Shown piece after piece: positions 45,492 to 57,756 of a stretch of 64,000 bases of DNA. Source of the DNA: Hibiscus mutabilis (taxonomy: Eukaryota; Streptophyta; Magnoliopsida; Malvales; Malvaceae); the NCBI GenBank assembly GCA_019671005.1, contig CM033747.1:21727188-21791187 (forward strand), in the 5' to 3' direction. Position 1 is the first letter of the stretch. Each line of letters opens with the position of its first letter. Position numbers and translations under genes: made by a program. The notes under the pieces are model-generated. The model made no database searches. It saw only the letters and a program-made list of their open reading frames with translations, and was not told the origin of the DNA.

Positions 45492-48140
45492 TGTAACACC
45501 CCAAAAACCGGTCTAGTCGAAATTAGGTTCCGGTGATCAGAAATTTTGTACCAGAATAGTCCAACCAATGTATTGACTCCTTTATTGTACTCAGTTGTAT
45601 TGATTTGAATCTCAATTGGGCATAATTAAGGATCTTGGACCTTTTTGAAAGAATTGGAAGTCTTCTAGTGACTAAATTGTAAAAATTAAAAGTTTAGGGG
45701 TAAAAGTGTAATCTTTGGAAAGTTGAGGGACTATATTTGACCAATTTGAGGTGTGAGTCACCTCCTTGCTTGGATTTATTCACGTGAAAGGGTGGTAAAA
45801 TTGTCATGGAATATGACATAATCATGGATGATAGAAAAGTGCATAAGCAAATTGGAATTTTGTATTCATTCTAAGGTTACCTCCTAAGTTAGGAAAGCTT
45901 CCTATTGGAGGCTTAGGAGGCAATCATTAATGAGGACGATAATGCACGGTTGATAAGTTTTAGAAGGTGGAAAAGGATGAGAATCATTTGGATAGCAAAC
46001 CGAGACTATTAACCAAACTTTCTCTTATATTTTTCCCAACTTTCACCAAGCTAGTTAAGCTAGAACCACTATTGTCATCTTGTTCCCTAAGCTTAAGCAA
46101 GCACCTCACTTCAATCCTTGGAGTTTCTTTGATCTCAAACCACCAAATTAAAGCTCTTGGATTAGTGAGGTAAACCCCTCAAGCAATTTAAGGATTCTAT
46201 GGATATTTGAAGTTTAATTTCAAGATTTGGTCTTGAAAGTTAAAGTCATTGCTTCGAACTCTTTTGTAGGCGTATTGGTAAGCTATGGTAAACTTCCTTA
46301 TTGAATTATTGAAACATTGAGTATAGATCATCTTCATTGAATGTTGATCATTTACATCTAAGTAGTGAATAGGAATATTGGCATAGCATTGGAAAGACCA
46401 TTGTCATCATTGACCATTGAACATTAAGTATTGAAATGTTGTCACCGATATTGATCATTGTCACCGAATTATCGAACTTATTGATATTGTCACCGAATCA
46501 TTGAAATGGACCTAAGGGTCAAAAACTATTGATATTGTTAATGTAATGAATATTAGCCTAAATCACCAGACCTTAGATTCGAGTGGATATTGGATACAAT
46601 TGGCATGCCATAGGATTTATGAGCTCATTGGTACGGGTGGACTATGGTCCTTGGGCTGCAACCTTTATATTGGCGAGGCGGAGGGATGTTGTGTTGGTCA
46701 ATTTGCGAGGTGGAGGGACTAGACCATTATTGATTTTGGCGAGGCATAGGAATCTGCGTATCCACTATCTTTATCAATCCAAGGGTTATAAATGAACTAA
46801 ATGAATTATCGACATTGAGTATTGACATATAGTTATTGATTAATATTGCATTGCTATTGAACATTGACATATTGCCATCGAAACATTAATGAAGCATGCT
46901 AATGAGTGCATATTAATTATTGACATTGTTTATGACTACCTCACTAGGCAAAGTATGCCTAATGCATTCAGCTTCATGCATTTTCAGGTTAAGCAAAGTG
47001 GTCGAAAGATCAGACATCCTTATCGAAGATTTTGGCAAGTCTTTCAAGGGTTAAAGTAATGTATACTTCCCTTACATACTCCTAGAATGGTGGCATAGTT
47101 GTTGTAATAGTCACTTATATGTATTTTGCTGTGTGTATTCCATGCATGATATAAGAATGCTTAAAATGGCCTAAAATGACTTTTAGTAAATGCTAAAGTT
47201 GGTAAAAATTGCCATAAATGGATAAAAAAGGTGAAAACGTAGATAATTCAAATGGCTTTGAAATTGTGCATGCTGATAGAAATGTGTATTAATAACTTAC
47301 TAGAAGAATTTCATTGCATTTGAACATCGTTTGATAGGTTAATTCTGTTAAAAACCAGATAAACTCTATCATTATAGGCCAGGGCGTACCGATACGGGTG
47401 ATGGTGTATCAGTACGGTCTTACATATTTGGGCATAGTCAACACCGATCAAAGGGGTCGTATCGAAACGTTAAATGGCGTATCGATACGGAAAGTCAACA
47501 CTGGAATCTGAGAAGATAATTGCATCAATACGGTCCTTAGGGTGTATCGAAACAGTCAACCCTACTCAACCCGTACCGGTACGGTTCCTTAACGGTACCG
47601 GTACGAACCTTGCTCATCAAAATTTTTAGAATAATTAAATGCATTGAGTATCTATAAGGGTGGTCACCATTTCGATACGAACTTATTGTTTTGTAATGAC
47701 TTTAACGGTCTGGACATAGGCGTACCGATATGGCCTCTCGAGTATCGGTACGGGTTCTGGTAAGTTAGGTAATAATTATGGAAATTTGTAAAATGGTCAC
47801 TGAATATTGTATGGTTTAGTTGAACTAGTAAATGAACTCTGATTTGATTAAAAATTTACATACATGTTGTTTAATGATTAAACTTCATTTTAGAAAGCCT
47901 AATTTCTGAAATGGACCCATAATTTATTAGAATTATATATTACTCCCTAAAACTTGTAAAATTTTAAAATTGGCCCTAATTGGATAATCGCAACTTGCCT
48001 TGGATTAATTGAACCTGTTTGTATTCTTAATAACTTATTTTACCAAATACTGATTAATGATTACCGCACCGATCACCGTATTGTTTTCCGGTAACGCCTT
48101 TCGACATGGATTCCTACCAGGCCCGGAAAGGGGTGTTATA
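45492..48140 (+). repeat. Chromovirus 5' LTR, 2649 bp
   Basis: Last dinucleotide TA instead of CA. It holds GGCGAGGCGGAGGGATG-like repeats near 46672-46746 and a cluster of palindromes CGTATCGATACG / GTACCGGTAC at 47385-47760. It lacks 304 bases present in the 3' LTR at 53727-54030. Confidence 0.95.
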
Positions 48141-48144
48141 TTTG

Positions 48145-48156
48145 TGGTATCAGAGC
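48145..48156 (+). promoter_or_regulatory. Chromovirus primer binding site, tRNA-Met
   Basis: TGGTATCAGAGC, an exact complement of the initiator tRNA-Met 3' end, four bases after the LTR. Confidence 0.93.
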
Positions 48157-48280
48157 TAGAGTTTAGTCGATTCTAGGACTAAAGAGAAGTCTATTGCATT
48201 GTTATTGTGTTACATTTCCACCTAGGAGTTATTTATTGTGTATAAGAGACTTGCCAACTAATCTAATCTCTTTCTTATAG

Positions 48281-49495
48281 ATGTCTAACTTTAATGAAGC
48301 TCGCATAGATGAGCATCTTACCGGCTCCTCTACCCATGGTGAAGAGATTAGGGGCGAAGATCCTCCACCACAGTAGAATCTTCCGGCACAAAACCCTAAG
48401 CCAGAGGCAACAGCTGCTTAGATAAAATGTTACCGAAATATGGCTGACATGTTCAAACAATTTATGTCTTCAATGAGAGCTGAGTAGGACGTGCAACCAC
48501 TGCATCGGTTATTCAATATGCCCGAGCCCCTATTGACAAGCTATCTCAGCTCCGGGCTTATACCTTTACCGATCATGATGATGACAATCCTGAAGTTGCT
48601 AAATACTGGTTGGATAGCACACTGCGAATCCTGAACAAACAGCTTCAGTGCTAGGATGAACACAAGCTGGAATGCGCCCTTGCATTGATGGCCATGAGGC
48701 ACTTCAGTGGTGGGAGACTACCACTCACGACACCGAAAGAAGCTATAAATTGGGAGTTCTTTTTTTGAGTATTCTGCAATAGATACATCAGCGAGTACTA
48801 TCTTATAGAGAGTCGCAACACCTTCATTCTTCTTAAGTAAAGTGAAAGACCTGTGGAGCAATATATTCATAATTTATGCAAGGGCTGTCGATACGGAGCT
48901 GAATTCATCAAGAAGGAAGAAGACAAGTGTATAATGTTTATTGCTGGACTCAGTGACGAGTTGCACCCTATGTTCACAGTATTGGGCATCAAAAATTTTC
49001 AGGACCTGGTGAACCGGGTCAAAGCCACCGAAGCTGCTCAGAAAGCCCAGAGTTTGGAGGATCTAGCAGATCTAAGAAGAGACAATATGATGATTCTCGT
49101 CCTCCGAAGCCTAATAAAAAAGAAAAGTATCGAGGACCGAAGCAAAATGTGTATTCTCAACCTTCTCGGTCCAAGAATATTGCTAAGCCGTAGGCGATGA
49201 CTCAGTCGTTAGCCAAGGCTACTTCAGTTAAGAGTACTGAAGGTTCGGGATAAACCGTACATCATCCGGTATATAATTATTGTCAGAACAAGCATCATGC
49301 AGGACAATGATGCAAGCAGTCTAGAGCTTGCTATTTCTGTGGTGAGCAGGGCCATTTTATCCAAGACTGTCCACTTAATACCAGTAAACATGTTGCCACA
49401 TCAGCTGCACAACATCATCGGCTCAGTCTTACCAAGGAAAGAGATCGAGCGAAGGTTCATCAGGAGTTATGGGATGACCCAGTGGCTCAGCTAAA
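48281..49495 (+). pseudogene. Chromovirus gag
   Basis: Starts MSNFNEARIDEHLTG at 48281 and meets a stop at about codon 32; pieces continue in changing phases. The capsid region at 48853-49200 has YIHNLCKGCRYGAEFI and FIAGLSDELHPMF, and NRVKATEAAQ. The zinc knuckle CYFCGEQGHFIQDC lies near 49327-49370, preceded by a degraded first Cys/His motif. This is the usual order for Tekay gag. Confidence 0.85.
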
Positions 49496-52400
49496 GTGTC
49501 GAATAGACAAGATTCCAAGGCCCCTGGCCAGATGTACCATGTGAGGAGCCGTGAGGAGGAAGATGATCCTGACATTATTGCAGGTACCCTTGAGTTGTAC
49601 TCTTATTCTCTTTATGCATTGATTGATCCAGGCTCCACACATTCTTTCATTAGTTCGGTGCTAAAAAAGAAGCATAAGATGTCTTTTGAACTTGTAGTAT
49701 CTAAGGTCTCCGTAACCAATCCTTTAGGTGACTGTGTCACCGTAAGCTTGATATATAAAAATTGTCCCTTAATGATCCAAGAGATTCTTTTTCCAGCCAA
49801 TTTATTGGCTTTACCGATTCATGAATTCGATGTTATACTGGGACTGGATTGGCTCAGTGAACATCAGGCCTGGGTTGATTTCTCTAAAAGAAGCTATATC
49901 TCTGATGCCTTGGCAAGGAAAGTGTTACCCTGATGAGTACGAGAAACTCGTCTTTGTATGTGTTAACCTTGGAGACCAAGAACGAACCTCAGCTGCTCAA
50001 TATTGACACCGTATGTCAATTCCATAATGTCTTCCCTGATGAGCTTCTAGGTTTACCTCCAACTCGTGAGGTGGAATTTGGCATCGAAGTGCAACTTGGA
50101 ACGACCTAAGTTTCTATTACACCTTATCGTATGGCCGTTGTAGAGCTTAAAGAGCTGAAGGCTCAAATTTAAGATCTTCTTTATAAAGGTTTTATTCGAC
50201 CAAGTTCTTCACCTTGGGGAGCTCCAGTCCTCTTTGTGAAGAAGAATGACGGATCTATGAGGCTATGTATCGACTATCGACAACTGACAAGGTGACTATC
50301 AAAAGCAAGTATCCTCTACCAAGAATTGATGACTTGTTCGATCAGCTTAAAAATGCTGCAGTTTTTTCCAAGATCGATCTAAGATCAGGGTACTATCAAA
50401 TGAGAGTTAAAGAATGCGATGTACCCAAAACTGCCTTCTGTACTAGGTACGAGCATTATGAATTCTTGGTGATGCCATTTGGGTTAACCAATGCACCGAC
50501 AACCTTTATGGATTTGATGAGCTGGGTTTTTAGACCCTACTTGGATAAATTTGTGGTGGTGTTCATCGATGACATATTGATCTATTCCAAGAACGCTGCA
50601 GAGCATCGTGACCATCTTCGAATTGTGTTGCAAACCCTACGGGAGAAACAACTATTTTCTAAGTTCTCCAAGTGTGAGTTTTGGCTCACAGAAGTTGCCT
50701 TCCTTGGGCATATTGTATCATCTTTGGGTATCCAAGTGGATCCAAAGAAAATCCAAGCTATTTTAGATTGGAGGCCATCGAAGAATATTGGAGAAATAAG
50801 AAGCTTCCTTGGTCTGGCTGGCTATTACAGGAGATTTGTGAAAGGATTTTCCATGATAGCAGCCCCATTAAAAAGTTATTGAGAAAAAACACGTATTTTG
50901 TCTGGACCAAGGAACAACAAAGAAGCTTTGATCAGTTAAAGCAAATCTTGGCCCATGCACCCGTTGTAACCCAACATGAGTCTAGCAAAGACTATACAGT
51001 TTACAGTGATGCATCACATCTCAGGTTTGGATGTGTTCTTTTAAAAGAATGCAAGGTCATAGCTTATGCATCTTGGCAACTTAAGCCACATGTGTTGAAT
51101 TACCCCATTCATGATTTAGAATTGGCTGCAATTGTCTTTGCATTGAAAATATTGAGGCATTTTCTCTACGGGGAAAAAAGCTATCTCTTCACCGACCATA
51201 AAAGTCTTAAGTATCTTTTGACTCAAAAAAAAGTTAAATCTTCGGTAACGGGGATGGATGGAACTCTTTAAAGACTATGACCTAGTCATTGATTATCACT
51301 CGGGCAAGGCCAACGTTGTAGCTGATACACTCAACCGCAAACCTCAGCCTGGTAAGTATTGTCATGGACCATTGAACTCTACATTGCCATTGTATCAAAC
51401 TCATTGAATGATCATCGTTTTGTAGCTCCTAGTGCTATTAATGCACACTTCCGTCTCCAAAAGCACCGTTGTCTTATAGTTGAACTCTCGGTTCAGTCTG
51501 CCATCATATCGAGAATGAAGGCTCTACGGGATCGAGATCTTCAGTTATAGTCTATTACTTCCAAGATACAGAGTGGAGAGGAACCTAACTTCAGAGTTAA
51601 TTCTGAAGGTCTCTTATGCTATCATGATTGGATCTGTGTACCCGACGATGAAACTCTCTATACCGACATCTTAAAAGAAGCCCACTCAAGTTCCTTCTCT
51701 GTACACCCGGGTTCCGTTAAGATGTATAAGGATCTCTGAAAACTTTGTTGGTGGTCAGGAATGAAACAAGCCATAGTTGATTTCGTGTCTAAGTACCTTA
51801 CATGTCAGCGTGTCAAAGCTGAACATTGTGTTCCTACCGGCCTATTGCAACCTATCGATCTACAGCAATAGAAGTGGGAGAAAATTACCATGGATTTCGT
51901 CTGTGGTTTGCCTTTAACTTCCACTAAACATTATGCTATATGGGTCATTGTAGACCGTTTCACCAAGTCAGTTCACTTCTTACTAGTTAGAATGGACTAC
52001 GGTCTTCCAAAGCTAGCAAACTTGTACATCAAGGAAGTTGTGAGACTTTATGGAGTACCAAAATCTATCATCTCCGATCGAGACCCACGATTTACTTCTC
52101 GATTTTAGATATCATTGTAGGGAGCTTTGGGCACTAGAGTAAACCTTAGTACTACATTCCACCCTCAGTCTGACGGCCAGTCAGAAAGGGTAATTCAGAT
52201 TCTGGAAGACATGCTTCGAGTGTATCATTGATCTCGGTGGATCTTGGGAGAAATCCCTATCCCTTATCGAGTTTGCCTACAACAACAGTTACCAAGCTTC
52301 CATCGGAATAGCACATTTTGAGGCGTTGTATGGCAGACATTGCAAAACTCCTCTATGTTGGTCTGAACTCGGTGAAGGCAAGATGTTGGGCCCTGACCTA

Positions 52401-52955
52401 TTTCGGGAAATTGAAGAACGGATTACCATCATCTATGATCGCTTGAAGGTAGCCTTTGACCGACAAAAAACTTATATTGGTCTAAGACGAAGGGACATCC
52501 AATACGAGGTTGGTGAAAGGCCTTCCTCAAAGTATCAACGTGGAAGAAGATTTTGAGGTTTGGCAAGAAAGGGAAATTGAGTCCCCGATTCATTGTACCC
52601 TTTGAGGTTGTTGAAAAAGTTGGCCCGGTTGTATATCGTTTGGCTTACCCTCAGAATTAAGCAAGATTCATGATTTTTCTATGTGTCCATGCTTCACAAA
52701 TACCGATCCGACCCTTCGCACATCATTAAACCGAAAGTAGTGCATATCTACCTAAATTTGACCTATAAGGAAGAATCGGTCCAGATTCTTGCAAGAGAAG
52801 TCAAGAGACTTCGTAACAAATCTATGCCCTTAGTCAAAGTGCTCTAGAGGAATCACTCAGTGGAAGAAGCCACTTGGGAACCAGAAGATTTGATGAAAGA
52901 ACAGTATCCACATCTTTTCAGTTCAGATGAAAATTCGAGGACAAATTTTTTGTAA
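49496..52955 (+). pseudogene. Chromovirus pol: protease, RT, RNase H, integrase, chromodomain
   Basis: Protease: ALIDPGSTHSFIS and DVILGLDWLSEHQAW (49600-49880). RT (50030-50882): KGFIRPSSSPWGAPVLFVKK, KIDLRSGYYQMRV, FLVMPFGLTNAPTTF and intact FIDDILIYS, then RSFLGLAGYYRRFV. RNase H (50870-51271): VYSDASHLRFGCVL, HDLELAAIVFAL and FTDHKSLKYLL. Integrase (51690-52560): zinc region, WEKITMDFVCGLPL, IISDRDPRF and a PQSDGQSE site. C-terminal chromodomain-like part (52760-52930): SVQILAREVKRLRNK then VEEATWEPEDLM; stop TAA 52953-52955. Frame changes near 50270, 50870 and 51250 and several stops; the RT catalytic box is whole but the gene is dead. Confidence 0.92.
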
Positions 52956-52965
52956 GGGGGAGAGT
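52954..52965 (+). promoter_or_regulatory. Chromovirus polypurine tract
   Basis: AAGGGGGAGAGT directly before the 3' LTR, overlapping the pol stop codon. Confidence 0.88.
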
Positions 52966-55946
52966 TGTAACATCCCGAAAACCGGTCTAGTTAGAATTAG
53001 GTTTCGGTGATCAAAAATTTTGTACCAGAATGGTCCAACCAATGTATTGACTTCTTTATTGTGCTCAATTGTATTGTATTGAACCTCAATTGAGCATAAT
53101 TAAGGATCTTGGACCTTTTTGAAAGAATTGGAAGTCTTTTAGTGACTAAATTGTAAAAATTGAAAGTTTAGAGGTAAAAGTGCAATCTTTGGAAAGTTGA
53201 GGGACTATCCTCGTAATTTGACCAATTTGAGGTGTAAGTCACCTCATTGCTTGGCTATATTCACGTGAAAGGGTGGTGAAATTGTCATGGAATATGACAT
53301 AATCATGGATGATGGAAAAGGGGATAAGCAAATTGGAATTTTATATTCATTCTAAGGTTACCTCCTAAGTTAGGAAAGCTTCCTATTGGAGGCTTGGGAG
53401 GCAATCAATAACGAGGAAGATAATGCACGGTTGATAAGTTTTAGAAGGTGGAAAAGGATGAGAATCATTTGGATAGCAAACCGAGACTATTAACCAAACT
53501 TTCTCTCATCTTTCTCCCAACTTTCACCAAGCTAGTTAAGCTAGCACCACCATTGTCATCTTCTTCCCTAAGCTTAAGCAAGCACCTCACTTCAACCCTT
53601 GGATTTTCTTTGATCTCAAACCACCAAATTAAATCTCTTGGATTGGTGAGCTAAACCCTTCAAGCAATTTATGGATTCCATGGATATTTGAAGTTTAATT
53701 CAAGATTTGGTCTTGAAAGTTAAAGTTGAACCCATGTGTTATAAGTTTAATTCTATGGAATTAATGTTGTCTATAAGCTCTAGTAAGCTTGAATATTGAT
53801 TTTGAATCAATAGTTTTGATCCTAACTATTTCTCCTAAATTATGCCTAGCTCAAGTGTTGGAATAAGTTCCATCATCTCCATCGAAGGCTTGGAACAAAA
53901 GAATCGTTATCAGAGAGCCTTGAAAGCTTTGAATTTAAGGTGAGTGTAGTTGGAGTCTCGGGATTAGGCTAGGTGCCTTTTCCAGTTTCATTTCTATTGA
54001 ATATATTATTGTTAACATTGATAGTAAGGTCATTGCTTCGAACTCTTTTGTAGGCGTATTGGTAAGCTATGGTAAACTTCCTTATTGAATTATTGAAACA
54101 TTGAGTATAGATCATCTTCATTGAATGTTGATCATTTACATCTAAGTAGTGAATAGGAACATTGGCATAGCATTGGAAAGACCATTGTCATCATTGACCA
54201 TTGAACATTAAGTATTGAAATGTTGTCCTCGATATTGATCATTGTCACCGAATTATTGAACTTATTGATATTGTCACTGAATCATTGAAATGGACCTAAG
54301 GGTCAACTTATTGCTATTGAATCATTGAAACTATCGATATTATTAATGTAATGAATATTGGCCTAAATCACCGGACCTTGGATTCGAGTAGACATTGGAT
54401 ACAATTGGCATGCCATAGGATTTATAAGCTTATTGGTACAGGTGGACTACGGTCCTTGGGCTACGACCTTTATATTGGCGAGGCAGAGGGATGTTGTATT
54501 GGTCAATTGGTGAGGCGGAGGGACTAGACCATTATTGATTTTGGCAAGGTGTAGAAGTCTGCGTATCCACTATCTTTATCAATCCAAGGGTTATAAATGA
54601 ACTAGATGAATCATCGACATTGAGTATTGACATATAGTTATTGATTAATATTGCATTGTTATTGAACATTGACATATTGCCATCAAAACATTGATGAAGC
54701 ATGCTAATGAGTGCATATTAATTATTGACATTGTTTATGACTACCTCACTAGGCAAAGTATGCCTAATGCATTCATCTTCATGTATTTTCAGGTTAAGAA
54801 AAGTGGTCAAGAGATCGGACATCCTTATCGAAGATTTTGGCAAGTCTTTCAAGGGTTAAAGTAATGTATACTTCCCTTACATACTCCTAGAATGGTGGCA
54901 TAGTTGTTGTAATAGTCACTTATATGTATTTTGTTGTGTGTATGCCATGCATTCTATAAGAATGCTTAAAATGGCCTAAAATGACTTTTAGTAAATGTTA
55001 AAGTTGGTAAAAATTGCCATAAGTGACTAAAAAGGTGAAAACGTAGTAAATGAATTCAAATGGCTTTGAAATTTTGCATGCTGATAGAAATGTGTATTAA
55101 TAACTTGCTGGAAAAATTTCATTGCATTTGGACATCGTTTGATAAGTTAATTTGTTAAAAACCAAATAAATTCTATCATTACAGGCCAGGGCGTACCGGT
55201 ACGGGTGATAGCGTATCGATATAATCTTGCATATTTGGGCATAGTCAACACCGATCAAAGGGGCCATATCGAAACGTCAAAGGGCGTATCGATACGAAAA
55301 GTCAACACTAGAATCTGGGAAAATAATTGCATCGGTATGGTCCTTAGGGTGTATCAAAATAGTCAACCATGGTCAACCCGTACCGGTACGGTTCCTTAAC
55401 TGTACCGATACGAACCTTGCTCATTGAATTTTTGAGAATTATTAAATGCATTGAGTATCGATACGGTGGTCACCATTTCGACGCGAACTCATTGTTTTGT
55501 AATGGCTTTAACGGTTTGGACATAGGCGTACCGATACGGCCTCTCAAGTATCGGTATGGGTTCTAGTAAGTTAGGTAATAATTCTGGAAATTTGTAAAAC
55601 GGTCACTAAATTATGTATGGTTTAATTGGACTGGTAAATGAACACTGATTTGTATAAAAATTTACAGATATGTTGTTTAATGATTAAACTTCATTGTAGA
55701 AAGCTTAATTTCTGAAATGGACTCATAATTTATTGGAATTATAGATTGGTCCCTAGAACTTGTAAAAGTTTAAAATTGGCCCTAATTGGATAATCGCAAC
55801 TTTTATTGGATTAATTGAACTTATTTGTATTGCTTAATAACTTATTTTACCGAATACTGATTAATAATTACCGCACGATCACCGTATTGTTTTCCGATAA
55901 CGCCTTCTAACCTGGATTCCTACCAGGCTGGGAAGGGGGTGTTACA
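52966..55946 (+). repeat. Chromovirus 3' LTR, 2981 bp
   Basis: Collinear with the 5' LTR except for the extra 304 bases (53727-54030) and a small extra run near 54316-54340. The palindrome cluster is at 55187-55560. Confidence 0.95.
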
Positions 55947-55951
55947 GTAGA

Positions 55952-56213
55952 GATCCTAAAAGTAGTTATATCTCTCCAAAGTAATTCCCCTCTCTCTCAT
56001 TCTCTTATTCTCTCATAATTCAAAAGGTTAAACCTAGTCTATATTTATAGACCCAAATACTTGGTCACCAAGAAACCTTATTTAATAAGATCTCTACCTA
56101 AAATAGATATTTATACATTAAAGTAAATCCTCATTATCAAGTAATATTCAACCACTAAAATTACAATAAAACCCAACTTAATTACCAATTAGAATTTGAA
56201 TTAAAATATAACA
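55952..56213 (-). repeat. TRIM 5' LTR, right piece
   Basis: Continues the LTR cut at 45491 and ends TATAACA before GGCTC. Confidence 0.92.
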
Positions 56214-56823
56214 GGCTCGTCATAACTCTATTCCCGAGGTGGCTTCTTTTGAGGTAGGTTTGAATGTGGATGGGTTGCGTGTGTCTTCTAAGGTTGCTGC
56301 TCCAGTTTGTTTTTATCGGGCTGAAGAATATATTAAGTTTATGGGCCTTGAATTTGATAATTCAAAATAGGGTTGTAGATCATTATCCTGGGATCGTTTG
56401 AACGGCTTTTCTCCTAAGAATCCTCTCAAGGACGGTGGCTTTGTTGGTGTCGAGAATGAGGCAGGGGGAGGTTCTATGATGGCTTTCCCTGAATTTCAAG
56501 TTTCCAGTAAGCAAAGGGGTAGGAAGCGTTACGGCTCTTTAATGGATTTACAAGATCAACTTCTTTCGAAAGCCGAGAAGAAGAAAAAAGATCGAACCCT
56601 TAGTAGAAAGAAGAAAATCGAGAACCAGATTGTTTCAGAGCTTGATGGAAGATTCCTCTCTGATTCAGATTTACAAGCTCGGAGAGATTTTCTCACTCGT
56701 GAAGCAAGGAATGCACTTGATCTTGGGAAACATTTAGGCATCCGGTTTCAAGGGGATGAAGAGGAAGTGATTCGTGATTTAGTTAGATTGGAAGAAGCGG
56801 AGTTGATTAATAAAGAGGGTTAG
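56214..56823 (+). pseudogene. LINE-like DUF4283 protein, C-terminal part
   Basis: The phase that entered the TRIM at 44377 resumes here: after the duplicated GGCTC it reads RHNSIPEVASFEVGLNV, then CFYRAEEYIKFMGLEF, a TAG near 56368, and the same phase goes on to the TAG at 56821-56823. The C-terminal stretch is Lys/Glu-rich (KAEKKKKDRTLSRKKK), then LSDSDLQARRDFL and DLGKHLGIRF. This end is typical of the ORF1-type proteins that precede a LINE endonuclease and RT, but no endonuclease or RT follows. It is disabled by a frameshift, the insertion and a stop. Confidence 0.75.
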
Positions 56824-57640
56824 TTTCGTTCTTGGAGGATTATTTCGGTTACAAGAAGTTCGGGTGTTTTCGGTGCAATGTTGATTGGTTTTTTTTATGT
56901 TGAGGGCTTTTCTTGAATTCAGCTCTGTGGTTTTGGAAGCTTTTTGGGAGCTATTCGGAAAAGCTTTTGTTGGTTGGAGTGTCTTAAGCAGCAGTGTTTG
57001 ATAGTTTGTTTGCAGCTCTATTCTATTTAGTCCTATTTATCTGTCTCATCTCAGTTCTTGATGCCTGGGTGGTTCGTTATAGTTTGATTGTTTCCTTTCT
57101 TGTGGTTCTATATTTGGTTAGGCTGCTGTTTTTTGTTATGTGGTTGTGTGTCAACAGTGTGGAAGTTTTGCTTGGTTGTTTGAGTGGGGTTCTTGTTTCT
57201 TGGGACCAATTTCGGTACTTTTTTCTGGTGCAATAGTAAGTTTTGTTTTTTTTCCTAGAATTTCTAACTATTTTGTTGCAGGATGTGTTGTCAATTTGGG
57301 GTTTTAAACAAGTTGGTTTGCAAGAGATATTTAAGGTGCCATCAGGATGAACAGTTTTGAGGGGATTAGGCCATGCAAATGATGTATCCAGAAAGTGTTT
57401 TGTGCAAATTTCTGTTTGGTGGTGCTCCTGTGGCTGATTTCCAAATGTTGTTACAAGATGAAAGCTTCTGCAGATTTGTATTTATGACTTTTTGGAACTA
57501 TGCTATAGTGGTTGTATTTTATTAAGTGGCCTGGGTGTGTGTTCTTTTAATGTAGGTGAAGACTGTATTTTGTAACAAATTTGGACCTTGGAACTTGAAT
57601 GACTTCTTTTCTTTAATAGGATTGAGAGTACTTTTTTCTT
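56824..57640 (+). other. Probable former 3' untranslated region of the DUF4283 gene
   Basis: T/G-rich, with no supported CDS. The hydrophobic frame at 56994-57236 has no known domain. A GTAAGTTTTG...TTTGTTGCAG pair (57236-57283) could be an old intron. The stretch ends in A/T-rich sequence near 57640. Confidence 0.4.
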
Positions 57641-57756
57641 TTATTTAGGTCTAAGGAAGTTTTTAAGAAGATTCTCAATTTCGAATAAGGCTTTATGATT
57701 ATTAATAATACATCATATTTGCCGAGCAAAAAAAATCTTAAATATTTTATTTTATG

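Larger units (their letters stand above)
45492..55946 (+). mobile_element. Tekay/Del-type chromovirus (Ty3/gypsy), degenerate
   Basis: Length 10,455 bp. LTRs 45492-48140 and 52966-55946 begin TGTAACA(C/T)CCC and end GGGTGTTA(T/C)A. The target duplication GTAGA is perfect (45487-45491, 55947-55951). tRNA-Met primer site, gag, protease, RT, RNase H, integrase and a chromodomain-like end follow in order, then a polypurine tract. Chromodomain-bearing Ty3 elements of plants target heterochromatin, according to the known biology of the clade. The coding part has many stops and frameshifts. Confidence 0.95.
44378..56213 (-). mobile_element. TRIM-type miniature LTR element, one LTR split by the chromovirus
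   Basis: Without the nested element it is about 1.38 kb: LTR 44378-44918 (541 bp), interior 44919-45209 (291 bp) and LTR 45210-45491 plus 55952-56213 (544 bp). On the - strand the LTRs begin TGTTATATTTT and end ATTCCTAACA. The primer site TGGTATCACGAGC is at 45207-45195 and the polypurine AAGGGGGAGATT at 44930-44919. Flanks GGCTT (44373-44377) and GGCTC (56214-56218) are the target duplication with one mismatch. No ORF. The LTR string GATTTAACGTGGTTC is common in Copia-derived LTRs. Confidence 0.9.

Noticed and set aside
49496..52955. Endogenous pararetrovirus
   Set aside because: RT, RNase H, integrase and LTRs with chromodomain place it in Ty3/gypsy; pararetroviruses lack integrase and LTRs.
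56994..57236. 80-codon hydrophobic frame as a membrane protein
   Set aside because: T-rich 3'-UTR-like sequence downstream of a pseudogene; no conserved feature.
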